Of a stretch of DNA of 64,000 bases, positions 25,017 through 38,436 are shown piece by piece. The notes below the pieces were generated by a model, which made no database searches, was not told the origin of the DNA, and saw only the letters and a program-made list of their open reading frames with translations. A program made the translations under genes and the position numbers. Each line of letters begins with the position of its first letter. The stretch's first letter is position 1. Source of the stretch: Cryptomeria japonica (taxonomy: Eukaryota; Streptophyta; Pinopsida; Cupressales; Cupressaceae); NCBI RefSeq assembly GCF_030272615.1, contig NC_081409.1:245583502-245647501 (forward strand), read 5' to 3'.

Positions 25017-25205
25017 TTTGCTTTTTGTGTTTTCTTCTTGTTGTTTTTTTTATTTTCAAAGACTTGGTCTCATTTTGTTGTTAGTTATGTTACTGTTAAT
25101 GTTGTTATAGTGATGTTTTTTGCACCATGGTCTCGTTAATAGTTCTGCTATGTAAAGGGTCAATGCCCTCGTTCTCATTGCTTTTTTAATCAAAAATATA
25201 TTCTA

Positions 25206-25499
25206 ATGTGCAGATAAGCCAATTATCTAACTTGTAAGTTTTAAGTCATGATTCTATTCTTTGTCATCTTATATGAGTGGGAATCAAAACAACCTTTTGA
25301 GAAATTTTTTTCTCTTTCCTCTTAGATTAATAATATATTTTAGAGCTTCGTCAATGTCATTTATTGTTATTCTAACTATGTTTAATAAAAAAATATCTTT
25401 TAAGTATGTTCTTTGCAATGTGAATTTTTTAATTAAATCTTTTATTAGAGTAGGAAGAAAAACATGCGCCTTTTTGCATTGTAGGTTTTTCTCTTTCTA
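25206..25499. other. AT-rich flank right of LA, nothing recognised
   Basis: This lies between the LINE 3' end and the resumption of R2 homology near 25,500. It is not found in R1 at the matching place (4,150-4,180). It may be left over from another insertion or be R sequence lost from R1. The 86-codon ORF at 25,261-25,521 is AT-driven. Confidence 0.4.
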
Positions 25500-25934
25500 T
25501 AAAAATAAAAATAATGTTTAATAGGAAGTCATAAATTGATGAGTTGAGGTTAAAGATATGTGATATAAATAAAAATGATAAATGAAAATATGAGAGATTA
25601 GAGGGTTTACTTTAAAAATAGATTGGTATTGATTTTTAAAATTGAAATATGATAGAGAATTAAGAATTAATATCTAGAATTTAATTAATAATTAAATATT
25701 TATAATGATTGAATATTAAGATTTTTAATGTTCGAATTATGATTTTGTTTTAGGTGGAATGATTTAGTTTGATAGAGAATATGTCTTTTCATGCTTGTAA
25801 AAAATATTCATTATTATGTGGATAGGTGTTTGAGAATATTGTGGTGTTTAAAAAATGCTTTTCAAACCTATCATGTATAGAGGGAAGAGCAACCAACTTC
25901 CTTGATGACAACAAGGTTTTTAAATAAATTGACA

Positions 25935-27210
25935 AGATCAAAATAGAGAAAAATAGGTTCACACGTGGTTTATTAAGGAAAAGACTTTTAAACATATAAT
26001 TTCAAAATCATACATAAAACTACCAACCCCTTAAACAATGTATACATTTTTATACTTAAATATTTTAGATAAAATTATTTTTAATAAAAAAAAACTCATT
26101 TTTATCCATCACTTCTTAAATAAAATCTAAAACATGTACAGCTCTTTTATACATTAAATTCATTTTAATAAATTAAACTTCCAAATATTTATTAAATTTT
26201 CTTCTCTTCTCTTTAATAATTTATATCTAATTAATTATTATAAATAAAATTAAATATTTTATCAATATCCTCCAAACTAAATTAATTAAAACTGCTCTTC
26301 ACAATCATTATCATTTTAGATTGTGATACATTAAAAAAAAATATTAGATTTATTTTAAAACAATTCAAGAGTTTACTTTTGAAAATATAAAAAAACCTAA
26401 ATTTATTCTGAAATGATTTACTTTTAAAAATACATAATTTTATAGACTGCATTCACATTCATATTTAATAAACATCCACATTTCTTAATCGATCATATCT
26501 GTCAAGTTATTTTAAAAACAATTGAAAAGGTTACCTAATAGAGTCAAAGTATATCCATAGGACAAGTGCCAAATTAGTGAAATTACCTTTTGACTTGGTC
26601 TTCCTTCAATAGACAAAAGGTATCCCATGATTGCACAGTAAAAGTGTGGTTTGGTAAAAACGGTACAGTGAGGAATGTTGAAATGTGAATGGCCACAACA
26701 ATCTTAAGGACGTACTTACCCACCTATGGAATTGATAAAACCCTACAAATTACATATTTCTAGGGTTGTCCTTTTCAAAAATCTTTTTATCCATACAGGG
26801 AAAAAGGGCTTCTACATTGTAATGCCTCTATATATAGGTATGTTAGTCCCTTTCAAAGAGGGGTTAGCCTTAGCCTACCATTAATTAGACATGTCCATAC
26901 TGTTATAGGATTACAACCCCACATGGTATCATGGTGAAAAAGATTATGTGAAGTTCACAATCAAAGGAAAAGCTAGACTTTTAGTGGCACAGCTGCAGGT
27001 AGATGGACGGTCCCAGAAGAAGAGTGGGATGACAGAATCTGCATTTTCTGCAATAGAGAAGTGGTTGTAGCATAATGACAATTTATCATAGATTGTGCTA
27101 ATTATGAATACATTTGTATGCAATATAAAAATGGTTTGGAGGTTAGTAGTCTAAATGAACTATTCTAGGAGGCGAGACTTAAAAATAATGCAGGCTTCTT
27201 GATTAACATT
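25935..27210. other. R2-only segment with a possible decayed LTR
   Basis: R1 has unrelated sequence here (about 4,575-5,030). A promoter-like CTATATATAGG lies near 26,829 and, about 95 bp later, CCCCACATGGTATCATGG near 26,918. The latter could be an LTR end in CA followed by a degraded initiator-Met type primer-binding site. Beyond it, near 27,025-27,150, a coding-like trace with CIFCNREVVVA appears. The left LTR edge was not found. The remainder is AT-rich with no recognisable content. Confidence 0.25.
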
Positions 27211-29299
27211 CACAATAGAAGATTTGACATAAAAAAAGAACTTGAAAATTGTTAGGGGTTTCAATTCATGATCCCTCTGACTGCTAGTCTTGTGGACATT
27301 ATTTAGATTCCTTCAATTCAATTTCATCCATGTGATTCATTTCTCCAAAACTCGACCAAAAGATAAAAGATGCATTATGTTAGTGAGCTCTGATTTACAA
27401 ATCATTTCAACCAACTATGTGCTCAAAAATTTCTTCAACTAATAAATGAAATCAAAATTTCTTATCCCAAAGTGCACAAGCAAAATACTAGATTGAAAAA
27501 TGATGTCATATACAAACAATCCCTGCTCCTCAAGTTCTAATGAGTCTAGCCCCAGTCTTAGCATGTGCAGAGCAAGATCAGACCCTTTACAAAAAGGATT
27601 AACCTTCCAAAGAAGATTTTCAACAGCTTTGAGATGGGCCACAAGCATTATGGTTAGTACATAGACAATGGAACATACAGTCAATCTTTGACATGGTGTT
27701 CTCTTTAGTTGTAACATACAATCAATCTTACCACATACTCATCCAACACTGATAAACTAGATTAGTTCAGTGATGTTTATTATGTATGCTAATGTAGACC
27801 CATTTCTGTTTGTTTTAAATTAGTTCCATTATTTCAAACAAATTATAGTCATTTTTTTTAAACAATATACAATAAAGACATAAACAGAAGACTTCGTTTC
27901 CTTAACAGAACAATTTATCTTTCTAGAGAGTTTGTTTTTGTCAAGATTCTTGGTAACCAAACACAAAAATTTCAATTCCCAATTTATGAGAGACAAAAGA
28001 AAAACTTGAGAAGATGAGTGAAACAAAGTATTGTGACTCACATGGAATACATGCATTATTGAATATGACACCTATGAAGACTTTAATCAACCTGTTAGTC
28101 TTGTACTGAAACTTTTTTTGCAGAGCCTTGTCTGGAACTTTTTCCTTCAATTTCTGCATAAACCATTATAAGCATTGGCCCATGTTTGTCCCTTCCAAAC
28201 TGACTAATAATTGGTCTTACATGAATGGATAGACAACCAGTTAACATCAATACATCTGAAAAGAAAACAAATATCACATGGAGCAGCAGCAATAAGAATA
28301 TGAACATGGAAAAGCACTACAGCATTTGCACCACTTTATTCTCAGCATTCCAAAATTCTAATAAAATTAATAAAATACTTTTTCTCATCCTTTTTTTGGA
28401 AACAAATTGGATTATATAGATCTGTCTTTATATATTCAGATGAAAGTCGTTTTTTGTGAAGCAGTCGTGTTCCATCGTCAAAGTAATTCAGATGTTGAAT
28501 TTGATCTGAACGTGCTTCTGGAGGTTTGAATCTTGATTGTTGATTCTTTTTATCACATACCATTATCCTCACGGATTGTGTTGAATCAATTGAACTACAG
28601 CTCTTTGCTATAAATACTTAATCAAGTGATTTAATTATTTATTCCTTAAATTTAAGACGATATAAATAAATGTTAATTAATATAAATTGTCTACATTCTA
28701 TGTAATATAATATCAAAATTGTTATTTGATTAAAATTATCTTCTTCTTCCTTATAATAAATAACTAAATGATGGAAAAAAATAAATGAAAAAATATTCAC
28801 AATCAATCTATTTTGTATCATTAGAATTCATGCTTTTTTTTTTGGGTCAAAATTTCTAACATGTTGTCATTATAAGGCAGACATAATCTATTTGAATAAT
28901 GAAATTAAATTACCTAGTTTTAGTTTATCTAACATGTTTCTGGCATTGAGGTCATTCTCCTGTTTTTTAAGTCTTCCCAAAAAGTCCTTTGGAAGCGATC
29001 ATTTATGAGCTAACATATATAGGTTAGGAAGATCATTGACAATGTGGGCATAAAAGTACCAGTGTAGGCTGTATGGCTTGACCACAGTACGTAGTTTGAA
29101 ATGCTTTGCACATCTTAACCAGGACAGGAAAGCTTGATGTGGCACTGGTACGGTTGCCAAAGTTGCTCAAATTATTGTATTGTTTGGATTGAAGTTTTGA
29201 ATGATTAGAGATAATATAGTAAATGTTAGATATAGTTGTAGAATGTTGTATTGTTCTAGAATGAGTTGGTATCAAAGAGCTAGTTAATTGGATATTATA

Positions 29300-29625
29300 T
29301 GTTGTGGAGCGTTGTTGTGTTTACTGTTAACAATGGATTCTTTGTGAATCTGATTCTAGGTGCTGGTGACTTTGTTGAATGAGGAGTAGCTAGATGATGT
29401 CAGTTAGCACTTAGCTTTGGTTATTAGACAAATTCTTTGGTTGTGTGACTCTTTGGACTTTGTTACTTTTGTTCACATTCCTAGGGAGTCGAATGGAGTA
29501 GCAGATTGCTTGGCCAAATGAGATTCTGAACAGGGGTAGGAATATTGTGGATAGGTGGATCACTTAGTGGATAAGGATAAAGTTGTGTAATGCTTTTTAA
29601 TTTGTTCAGCCGTTCTTATCTTTTA
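29300..29625 (+). pseudogene. LE: short LINE 3' fragment (RNase H C-terminus)
   Basis: About 300 bp absent from R1 translates, with breaks, to the end of a LINE RNase H: FVHIPRESNGVADCLAK near 29,468-29,518, then an IVDRW stretch before the 3'UTR. It is a separate, strongly 5'-truncated insertion in R2, independent of LC a few hundred bases downstream and less eroded in this motif than LD. Confidence 0.65.
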
Positions 29626-30217
29626 TCTTAAATTCGACAACCATTTTTATATTTAAGTATTAAAATTTACTAAGAAATATAATATTTCTAAAATAAATAG
29701 CCAATATTGTTTATGATTTCATTTGTAGAAAATAAGTAGCCCCAATTTAATATCTCTCGTATCCTTTAGATATATGCACTCTTCTATATTGAATATAAAA
29801 TTGGTGGAAGATAATACAAAGATGATAATACAAATGGTTGGTAATAATTCTTTTCAATGTCAAATTACTTCTTTTCTTATATTGAAACCAAGGAAAAATA
29901 ATTACATATTGTATTTGACAACAGATTGCAGAAAAAAAAAAATGAATGAGAAAGTAGCTGGCCTATGTCAAATTACTTTTATATAAATATTAAATATTTT
30001 ATAGAGGAAAAAATAAAAATAAGATAATAGAGGAAAAAATTCTATTATCAAATCAATTATAAACAAATGTTAAGTCTTTTATAATAGAAAGAAAATTTGA
30101 CAAAAATTCTTCCCACCATCAGCAAGTAAATGATATTTTTAACAATCATGCACATCAAATGGATGAGGGTATTACTGATAGAGTTGTTTGTTCAATTGAG
30201 AATGATTTGGGGGTATA

Positions 30218-30688
30218 AACTCGACCCTTCCAATTTCTGCATCTGCTAATCCTTTTGCGGTTTTGGCTACAACAGAGTTGGGTTTTGAAGATAATCCATT
30301 TATCCTGGCTTCTCTAAAGTCATGCAAGAATTTACCAATTGTCCAAACAACTCCAGTTTTTTCACCATCTGTGGTTTCTTCTAGGAGAGGTAGGCCTCCA
30401 AATAATCTTAAGACTCAAATGGAAATTGATGCTGGAATTCAAAAGACTTTGTCCCTTTCTCCTGCTGGTGGGCAAGGCAGGCATTATTCGGTCTCTCTTG
30501 GTAGGCCTAAGAAAACATGCCTAACTCCTGTAAGTGTAAAAAGAAAGAGGAGTAAAAGATTTGTGACTAGTCCTCCTATGACAAGATCAAGGGCTATGAA
30601 ACGTAATTTGCAAGGTTGCTTTGGGGAAAGCAAAAATTCTCCGATTAATGGGAAGAGGGGAGCTTCGGCCTCCCCTCGAGGACAATGA
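30218..30688 (+). pseudogene. LC ORF1 C-terminal part
   Basis: The frame is open from 30,218 to the TGA at 30,686-30,688. It encodes the basic, low-complexity tail of a LINE ORF1 protein (RRGRPPNNLK, GRPKKTCLTPVSVKRKRSKR, PPMTRSRAMKRN). DUF4283 and zinc-knuckle regions are missing, lost to 5' truncation. A preceding coding trace near 30,145-30,215 is in another frame. Its stop overlaps the ATG of ORF2 as ATGA (30,685-30,688), the coupling arrangement expected for translation reinitiation. Confidence 0.65.
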
Positions 30689-33600
30689 GAATTATTTCTT
30701 GGAATGTTAGGGGCTTAAATGCCCCTAACAAGAGACACTTAATTAAGTCCCATATGGACTTAATTAAGTGTGATATTTTTATGTTGCAAGAAACAAAGTT
30801 GTCAAAGGAGTCTGCTGATTTGGTTTTTTCATCTTGGAGAAGGTGGAATTTTCTTTCTTCTCCGGCTTGTGGTGCTTCAGGAGGGCTGGCACTGCTTTGA
30901 AATAATTATAATATTGAGGTATAGTTAGTGGCATCTGCTACAAATTGGATGTTGGCTTTAGTTATAAGCAAGATTTCAAAGGTTAAATTCTGGCTTTTTA
31001 ACATTTATGCTCTGTCAAGAATTCAAGGGAAGAGTAAGTTATGGGGTGAATTAAAGAGGATTTCTTCTCCCTTAAAACATGGTTCCTTTATTATCTTTAG
31101 GGGTGATTTTAATGCTATCACTGATTTAAATGAGAAAAGAGGAGGTGTTTTCCCTAATAAAAGGATTATGGATGACTTTGGAGATTTCATTTCTGATATG
31201 AGCCGTTTTGATTGTAAGTCTCAGAATGGGGTTTTCACATGGACAAACATGAGAAGGGATTTTTCTCAGATTGCTGAGAGATTAGATCGGTTTTTGTTAT
31301 CTGAGAATTGGATTGATTCAAATTTTGAATTCTTTTCCTCTATTCTACCGATCTTGGGTTTTGATCATTTTCTAATTTCTCTTTCAGTTATTGAGGATAG
31401 GGCTTCTTTTAAGTCTCCATTTAAATTTGAGCCCATGTGGTTTAGGGATTCTTCCTTTTTGCCTTTGCTTATGAAATGGTGGAATTTTGCTCTTTTTTGT
31501 TTTGGGTCCTGTATGTTTCAGATTGCTAAGAAGTTAACTTATTTGAAATTGAATATTAGGAATGGAATATCTCACATTTTAAGAACATTTTTCAAGAGAA
31601 ATAAAGGATTCAAGATATGATTGAGTGTCTTAATACTCGTGCTTCAACATGGTATGGTGCCACAAGTTTTTGATGAATTGAAGTCACTAAAATTACAGCT
31701 TGAGGAGGTGTTAGCTAGAGAGGAAATCTATTGGAGACAGAAATCTAGAGAGTTATGGCTTTCAGATGGTGACAGGAACACAAAATATTTTCATTCTTCA
31801 ACTAAGATTAAAAGATGTAAGAATAGGATATCTTGTATTCAGTGTTAGAATGAGAATTTATTGACAAAGCCAGAGGACATTGCTTCAGAGGCAGTTAGGT
31901 TTTTTAAGTCATTATTATCTTTGAAAAATGGAAATCTTGGCAATGATATTATATCTAATATTCCTCCTTTAGTATCTTTGGAAGACAATAAGATGTCGAT
32001 GTCTCCCTTTTCCTTAGAAGAAGTTAAGAGTGTTGTCTTTGCCATGAATCCGGATAAAGCTCCAGGACCAAATGGCTTTACTCTATTTTTTCAGAAATGT
32101 TGGGATTTTGTAGGAAATGATGTTTTATTGGCTCTCGAGGAAGCTAGGAGAAATAGGTCTATTTTAAAAGAACTTAATACTATAATGATTGCAATTATTC
32201 CTAAAAAGAGGATACTAAGACTTTTGCTGACTTCTGCCCCATTGCTTTATGTAACACTTTGTATAAGATATTTACGAAGGCAATTTCCCTTAGGTTGGCA
32301 AAATTTTTACCTAGGATCATTTGATTGGAGCAAGGTGATTTTGTTCCCGGAAGGGAGACAACAGAGGGTGCAATTGTAGCACATGAGGTGTTGCATTTTA
32401 TTTCCACCCAAAGAACCTCGACCATGATACTTAAACTAGACATGATGAGGGCTTATGATAGAGTAGAGTGGAGGGCTTTATGTGTTGTTCTTGAGAAGTT
32501 AGGTTTTTCCAAGGCCCGGGTCAAATGGATTCATGCATGTATTTCTTCTGCAAGATTCTCGGTTTTAATTAATGGTTCTCCTTGTTGTTTTTTCACTTCC
32601 TTTAGGGGTTTGAGATAGGGAGATCCCCTTTCTCCCTTTTTGTTCATTCTCCTAGCTGAAACCTTTAGTTGGGCTATTAGGGCTACTAAAGTGGGGGGGC
32701 TTTGGAAAGGTATAAAGATTTAGAATATTCCCCAAAGTATTTCTAATTGTCTTTTTGCAGATGATACTCTGTTATTTGGACATGCTTCGTTAGTTGAGGA
32801 AAAAGTGATTAAAGGAATAATACAAAATTATGCATCATTTTCTGGTCAGAAAGTGAATGGTGATAAATCAAAGATTTTTTCCTTAATACATCACAACTGG
32901 TTCAGCAAAGGTTGCAATCATTTTGGGGATTTGAGACTGGAAATCTTCCATGTACTTACCTTGGGATTCCTTTCTTTGTTAAACGGGATAAGATTGGTTT
33001 TTGGGATAAGATTATTTTGGTCATTTCTAAAAGAATTCTCTCATGGAATCATAGATGGTTAACTTTGGTAGGTAAAATTATTCTCATCAAGTCTATTTTG
33101 AATGATGTTCCCATATATTTCAGGTTTGTTTTGAAGTCTCCAAAAGTAGCTATTGTTAGTTTATAGGATACTCTTAGAGATTTTCTTTGGAACAATAATA
33201 AAGATGGCAAGAAGAAACTCCCTTTAGTTGCATGGGATAAGGTATGTTTGCCTAAGGAACTTGGGGGAACAGGAATTCGAATTATGGAGAATCAGAATTT
33301 AGCCTTAGGTGCTCAATTGGTTTAGAAATTATATGACAAGCCTAGCTCCTTATGGGCACAAATTATGTTTGCCAAATATTTAAATAATGGTCCGAGAGAG
33401 TACATTTTTAAAGTCTCAAATTTGCCTTCGGGTTCTGCTATTTGGAATTTCCTTTGTAAATGTAGATCATTTATTTTGCCTCATCTCTCATGGATTATTC
33501 ATAATGGTAGAAAGGTTAGATTCTGGGATGAAGTATGGAATGGACACACACCTTTGGTGAATATTAGGGATTGGTCTCCTCTGATCACTGTTCTTTCCTC

Positions 33601-34925
33601 CCTTTGGGGTGTTTTTGTAGCAGATTATTTTGAAATTGTGACTAGTGGACCCCTTAAGCTAGCTAGATGGAAGTCGATTGATTTCTTAGATGTTGATCAA
33701 AGCATGAAATTAGATTTTGAGAAGATTTTGGGGGATAGAATTGTATTTCTTTCTGATTCTGAGGATGAACTTATTTGGACAAAGAATATTTCTGGTAAGT
33801 ACACTGTTAAAGATGGTTACAACTCTCTTATGGTTGTTAAAGATTTATCATCTTGGCCTTATAAGTTGTTTTGGCATTCGTCTTGTCTTCTTAAAGCTGG
33901 AGCCTTTTCTTGGTTGGCAGTTCAGGATAGAGTCCTTATAGGTATGAGACTAGACAGGCTTGGTATTACTGTTGTTTTCCCTTGTGTCCTTTGTAACAAA
34001 AATTTGGAATCTTCTTCACACCTGTTCCTACATTGTGATTATGCTTATGAATGTTGGCAATGGTTGTTTGAGAAGTTAAATATATCCTTTGTTATTGGTA
34101 AGGATCTCATTTCCCATTTTAGATCTTGGCCCTTTATGTTTGCCTCATCTTTTTATGCATGCCTTTGGATCATATCTCCATCTATTGTGATTTGGAATGT
34201 TTGGCTAGAGAGAAACAACGAGATATTTAAAAAAACAAGGTCTCTTGTGTCTGAGGTTCTATTAAAAATTGAGTCTTCAATCTCTGAGGTTGCTCTATCA
34301 TTTATTTATAAGAATTTGGAAAATCTTACTTCTTTTTTCGCACTGGGATAGTAGAGTTACTAGAGTTTGGAAGATGCTATCAGTTTTACCCTCTCATGAT
34401 TCAATTTTAAAAAAGAATGATGCAATAGGTAAGAGATGCTCTGCTAGATGGAAACCTCCTCCGCAGGGGCACTTTAAACTGAATTTTGATGGGGCCTCTC
34501 ATGGTAACCCTGGGTTGGCTGGGGTAGGCATGGTAATTTATGATCACAATACAAATTTTATTCAAGCTAAGTGTCATGCTATTGGTTTTAAAACTAACAA
34601 TTATGCGGAATTTCAAGCTTTGTCTTTTGGATTGGATATGGCAATCTCTTTGGGAATTAAGGACTTAATAATTTAAGGTGATTTTATGGTGATTATTCAA
34701 TGTGTTATGAAAAAGAAATTGAATTGTTGGAATTTGCAGTAAATACTTGATCCCATTTTATAAAAATTAGAATTGTTTGAATCTTTCTTGGTATCCCATT
34801 GTTACAGAGAAGTTAATAAGATTGCAGATTATTTGGCAAATTTAGCCATTGATAGCAATGCTAATCAGCAAGAGGTGGGTTTTGAGGAAATTCCTTCTAG
34901 GGTATGGGAAGGTTTGCAACAATAG
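30685..34925 (+). pseudogene. LC ORF2 (endonuclease, RT, zf-RVT, RNase H), broken
   Basis: ATG 30,685 gives MRIISWNVRGLNAPNKRHL. Endonuclease landmarks are MLQETKLS near 30,781, FRGDFNAITD near 31,100 and a degraded SDH as GFDHFLI near 31,360. RT landmarks are NPDKAPGPNGF near 32,047, VPGRETTEGAIVAHEV near 32,340, LKLDMMRAYDRVEW near 32,430, GDPLSPFLF near 32,620 and catalytic FADD at 32,754-32,765. Zf-RVT is intact (CVLCNKNLESSSHLFLHC near 33,985). RNase H starts FKLNFDGASHGNPG near 34,473, with AEFQAL and REVNKIADYLANLA (near 34,808). Stops at 30,898, 32,616, 33,163, 33,323 and 34,674, plus frameshifts near 31,860 and 32,200, disable it. The stretch 33,365-34,351 is still open for 328 codons. 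Confidence 0.85.
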
Positions 34926-36807
34926 TTATATGATTTTCTTGAGTAATGTTGATGTAAAATTTTATGATGATAATTATTCCCGCTTTCCCCTTTCATTTCA
35001 AGTATTCATGTTCGTTGTCTGGAGGAGAGTTCGAGCTCATGGTATTTGATACAATAGTGTTTTTCCAAAGGTTTTTTGATACTTTCTTTTTTGGCAGGAA
35101 GGTTTTTGGCTCATGGGATTTGGCACAGGGCTTTGGAAAATTTTTTCTTCTTCCATTGATAGCTGCTGTGGAGTCTAAATTTGAAAATTATTTGATGGTT
35201 TTTTTTGGCAAATTGTCATATGGGCTCTATGCAAAACCGATATTACATGTGTTGTGACCACATTTTGTATGTGGTTTTGGGCGGGGTGTATAAACTGATT
35301 CATTAGATACTATAGGTTTATTTTATGAGTTGTGACCGAAGGTTTTCTTCCCAGGGTTCTTTCCTTTGGTATGCTCTTTGAATCTTGTGTAAAAAATAAA
35401 AAATATTAATAAAAAAGTTTAGTGGAATAATCCACTTTTATTGAAAAAAAATAAAAATAACACGATTGACCAGAATCCATCGACAACCATATTCCATCAA
35501 ACCTTTTTATTTTAGTTGGTTAAGGAATTGTAATCATGAAATAAGTAGGACATGGATTCATTTTAAACAGTTTGCAAAAATAGAATATCTTCAATATGCT
35601 AATTATCTGAATTACTTTAATAAATGTTAGATAATTTAAAAAAAAACTAGTTAAATTTAATATTGTTTATAAATAAACTAATAAATTGAGTATTTTTGAA
35701 ACATGCAATTAAATTGAACTTTCAAACAATCCAAAAACTTACAGCAACATTTACAAATTACATAAGAATTTACAAAACACTACAATGTTTCAAAACTATG
35801 ACTGATTCTGGTAATGTTAAGAAGACTCAAAGAAACATATTATTATTCCAAAATTTGGGTTGTTGCATTGCACCGAATATATTATACTTGTGCCATTAAT
35901 TTCTTTTTTTTCTGCTAGTACTGCAAACATGCTCATGCAAATAAAGTAATCTACATTTTCATTTTCATGAAAGATCTCTTTCATGACAGGCTGGATATGA
36001 GTTTGAATGACAGTCTGCAAGTAGAAAGAGTTCTCATATAGGGGAAGAGTACCAATAGCTGAAATAGTTCCAATAACCGTCACCTTAATACCATGTTGAC
36101 CACCCAAAACATAAAAAAAAAATGGTCAGTACATAAATAAAAAAATACCAGTAAATATTTATTTTAACAACAATACATGTTCACAAATGAATCAGTAGTT
36201 GAAAACCCAAAAGTAAAAAAAATAAACAACTATTGGTACATTTCCTATTTTAATACAAAACATCTTGCACAAATAATAAACATTTTTTTTTTTTTTTAAA
36301 ACTTAATGTTTACATTTGCCACTTTATGCAAGTGGCTTAAAAGTACAAATGTACTCCAATTACAATTACATATGCACAACTATTGGTGCATAACATGACA
36401 TAAAAACAATCAATTGTAAACTTCTTAGACACTCAAGTGTACATTCTTCCAAATATCACTTCACAGCTTCATGCATTAAATGGATCTGCATTGGTACCTG
36501 CATTTGCAACAACTAGTGTAAGGCTCCCCACTATCCAAGAATTTGCATAAAATCCAATTTAAATAACTAAGTTTCATTCAAAGCAGGGAAGAAAATTGAA
36601 CAATTCGAAGCAAAGGAGGACTGCATATTTAATATGACATGACCGACTGTTTCCCACAAAAATTCAAATTTGAAAATAGCTAGCTACCACAATCGAATGC
36701 ATTGCACATTTGAATTATATTATAAGACAATTTTTTTTGTGTCACTTTCACTACAATCCAATGCATTGCATATTCCTGAGCTCTACAAATACCCTCTACA
36801 CATTCCT

Positions 36808-38146
36808 TACTCGAGGGTGCACATTCAGGTTGGTACACACAAAGTAACTAAATTCCCTCTGTTCAATGAATACTATTAACTAAATGCTATAAATCTTTCA
36901 ATTCAAATTATACTGTTTTCAATAAGCCAACATTTCTTTCAATATAGTCACTGCAAATAATATAAACTAGCATTTCTTTCAATATAGTCACTGTAAATAA
37001 TATTAATAGCCATATTGGATGTCCAATGATGGTTTACCTCCTTCCTAGCTGCATTATGCTTTGTCTATTGATGATTTCTTTGTATGCGGTTTACAATTTC
37101 ATTTCAATGCTCTCTTACAGTTTAATAATGCCAAAATCCTCACAAAGAATGTTTAATAATGCCTAAATCATCACAGAGAATGGAAAAACAACTGAATATC
37201 TTTTCGTTTTCTTCGAAACCCCTTCATTATTTATCATTTCCTTTTATGGGTGCGTTGTTAAATGGTGTCTCTCTGTTTATAATGCCAAAATCATTACAGT
37301 GAATGTGAAAAAAAATGATTATTGTTTATAATGCCAAAATCATTACAGTGAATGTGAAAAAAAATGATTATTGTTCATAATTGTTCGAAACCCCTTCATT
37401 ATTTATCATTACAATAATGTGTATGCTTGATACTATTACTTACAGTGACTATATATATATACACACACATATACACATATATATAAATACACTAGGATAG
37501 ACAACTTTTATTACAAAGTTTAAAATGGGTGGTAAAAAAATATGTTGAACTCCCACTATCTTTTTTGCCCTAAAAACATAGGGAAATGAAGATTTTTTGT
37601 GGCATTTTCATTGTTTGCTCTGCCTTCAATTTGTTAATATACTCACTGTAAATAATATTATCAGGAATACCATGTATTACTTCCAATAAATTTCATATGA
37701 GAAATACAACAACATCATTCAACCATTTACTCATTTGAGAAATGAATCTGCATCTTCATACTATATCAACAATATCCACTTTTTAATCACATCACAATTA
37801 CATCTTCCACTCATGCATCTTGTGCTTGTAGTTTCTCTCCTTGTTATATAACGTTTGAAGTTTTGTACCTATGTCTGTGTGTTATATAATGCTTGTAGTA
37901 ACTGTAAACCGCATACAAAGAAATCGTCAATAGACAAAGCATAATGCAGCTACGAAGGAGCATAAACCATCATTGGACATCCAACATGGCTGTTAATATT
38001 ATTTACATTGACTATATTAAAAGAATTGCTGGTTTATTGAAAACAGTATAATTTAAATTGAAAGATTTATAACATTTAACATTGACTGTAGAAGGAATTT
38101 AGTTATTCAATGTGTACCAATCTGAATGACCACCCTTGAATAAGGA
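36808..38146. repeat. Inverted repeat inside F4 (arms 36,808-37,098 and 37,900-38,146)
   Basis: The arms are reverse complements along roughly 250 bp, including TGGATGTCCAATGATGGTTT, GCATTATGCTTTGTCTATTG and TTTCTTTGTATGCGGTTTA. The left arm has an extra short duplication (ATTTCTTTCAATATAGTCAC twice, near 36,930 and 36,972). A third partial copy of this block lies at 40,428-40,490. Confidence 0.85.
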
Positions 38147-38289
38147 AACTGTTGTTGATTACAACAAGTTCTGTGGCTATATGGTTATTGTCCATATACA
38201 TATAGAAATATATATAGACAATAACCATATAGCCAGAGAACTTGCATCAACCATCGTTATAGAACATATTATGCTATTGTGTGTTTCTT

Positions 38290-38375
38290 CATGTATACAT
38301 ATACATGTATATGTATATGTACATACATGTACACATGTATATATATACATATACATATATATGTATATGTGTGTG

Positions 38376-38436
<61 letters not shown>
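38290..38436. repeat. (CATA/TA)n and (GT)n microsatellite
   Basis: TATACATA-type repeats run from about 38,290 to 38,385, then an uninterrupted GT run to about 38,435. It is bordered on both sides by ACAATAACCATATAG. Long ORFs on both strands here are repeat artefacts. Confidence 0.95.

Larger units (their letters stand above)
17105..25205 (+). mobile_element. LA: near full-length L1-type LINE with a third ORF, inactivated
   Basis: The order is ORF1 (DUF4283-like, CCHC), ORF2 (endonuclease, RT, zf-RVT, RNase H) and then ORF3, ending near 25,190 with CATTGCTTTTTTAATCAAAAA. A 7-bp ATGTGCA occurs at 17,098-17,104 and 25,206-25,212, a tentative target duplication that would put the element at 17,105-25,205 (8.1 kb). 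R1 has no counterpart. The 3' end matches that of LB on the minus strand near 42,140-42,190 (CTATGT-AAGGG-TGCCCT-GTT), which ties ORF3 and the 3'UTR into one element. The G+C content is well above that of the flanks. Every ORF carries stops or frameshifts. Confidence 0.85.
30090..35418 (+). mobile_element. LC: 5'-truncated L1-type LINE, inactivated
   Basis: The element begins within the C-terminal part of ORF1 (somewhere in 29,815-30,110) and ends near 35,418 with an A-rich tail (TAAAAAATAAAAAATATTAA). ORF2 is complete in domain order. R1 lacks it (break between about 9,255 and 9,415). Unlike LA and LB it has no third ORF: after RNase H only about 500 bp of 3'UTR remain. It is more AT-rich than LA and belongs to a different LINE lineage, closer to the usual plant L1 plan. 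Confidence 0.85.

Noticed and set aside
17105-25205. Possible alternative genetic code or stop readthrough in LA because most stops replace Trp
   Set aside because: Frameshifts are present too and LB has normal codons at the compared positions; deamination explains the pattern.
25261-25521. 86-codon ORF right of LA
   Set aside because: AT-driven Phe/Ile/Asn/Lys composition, no similarity recognised.
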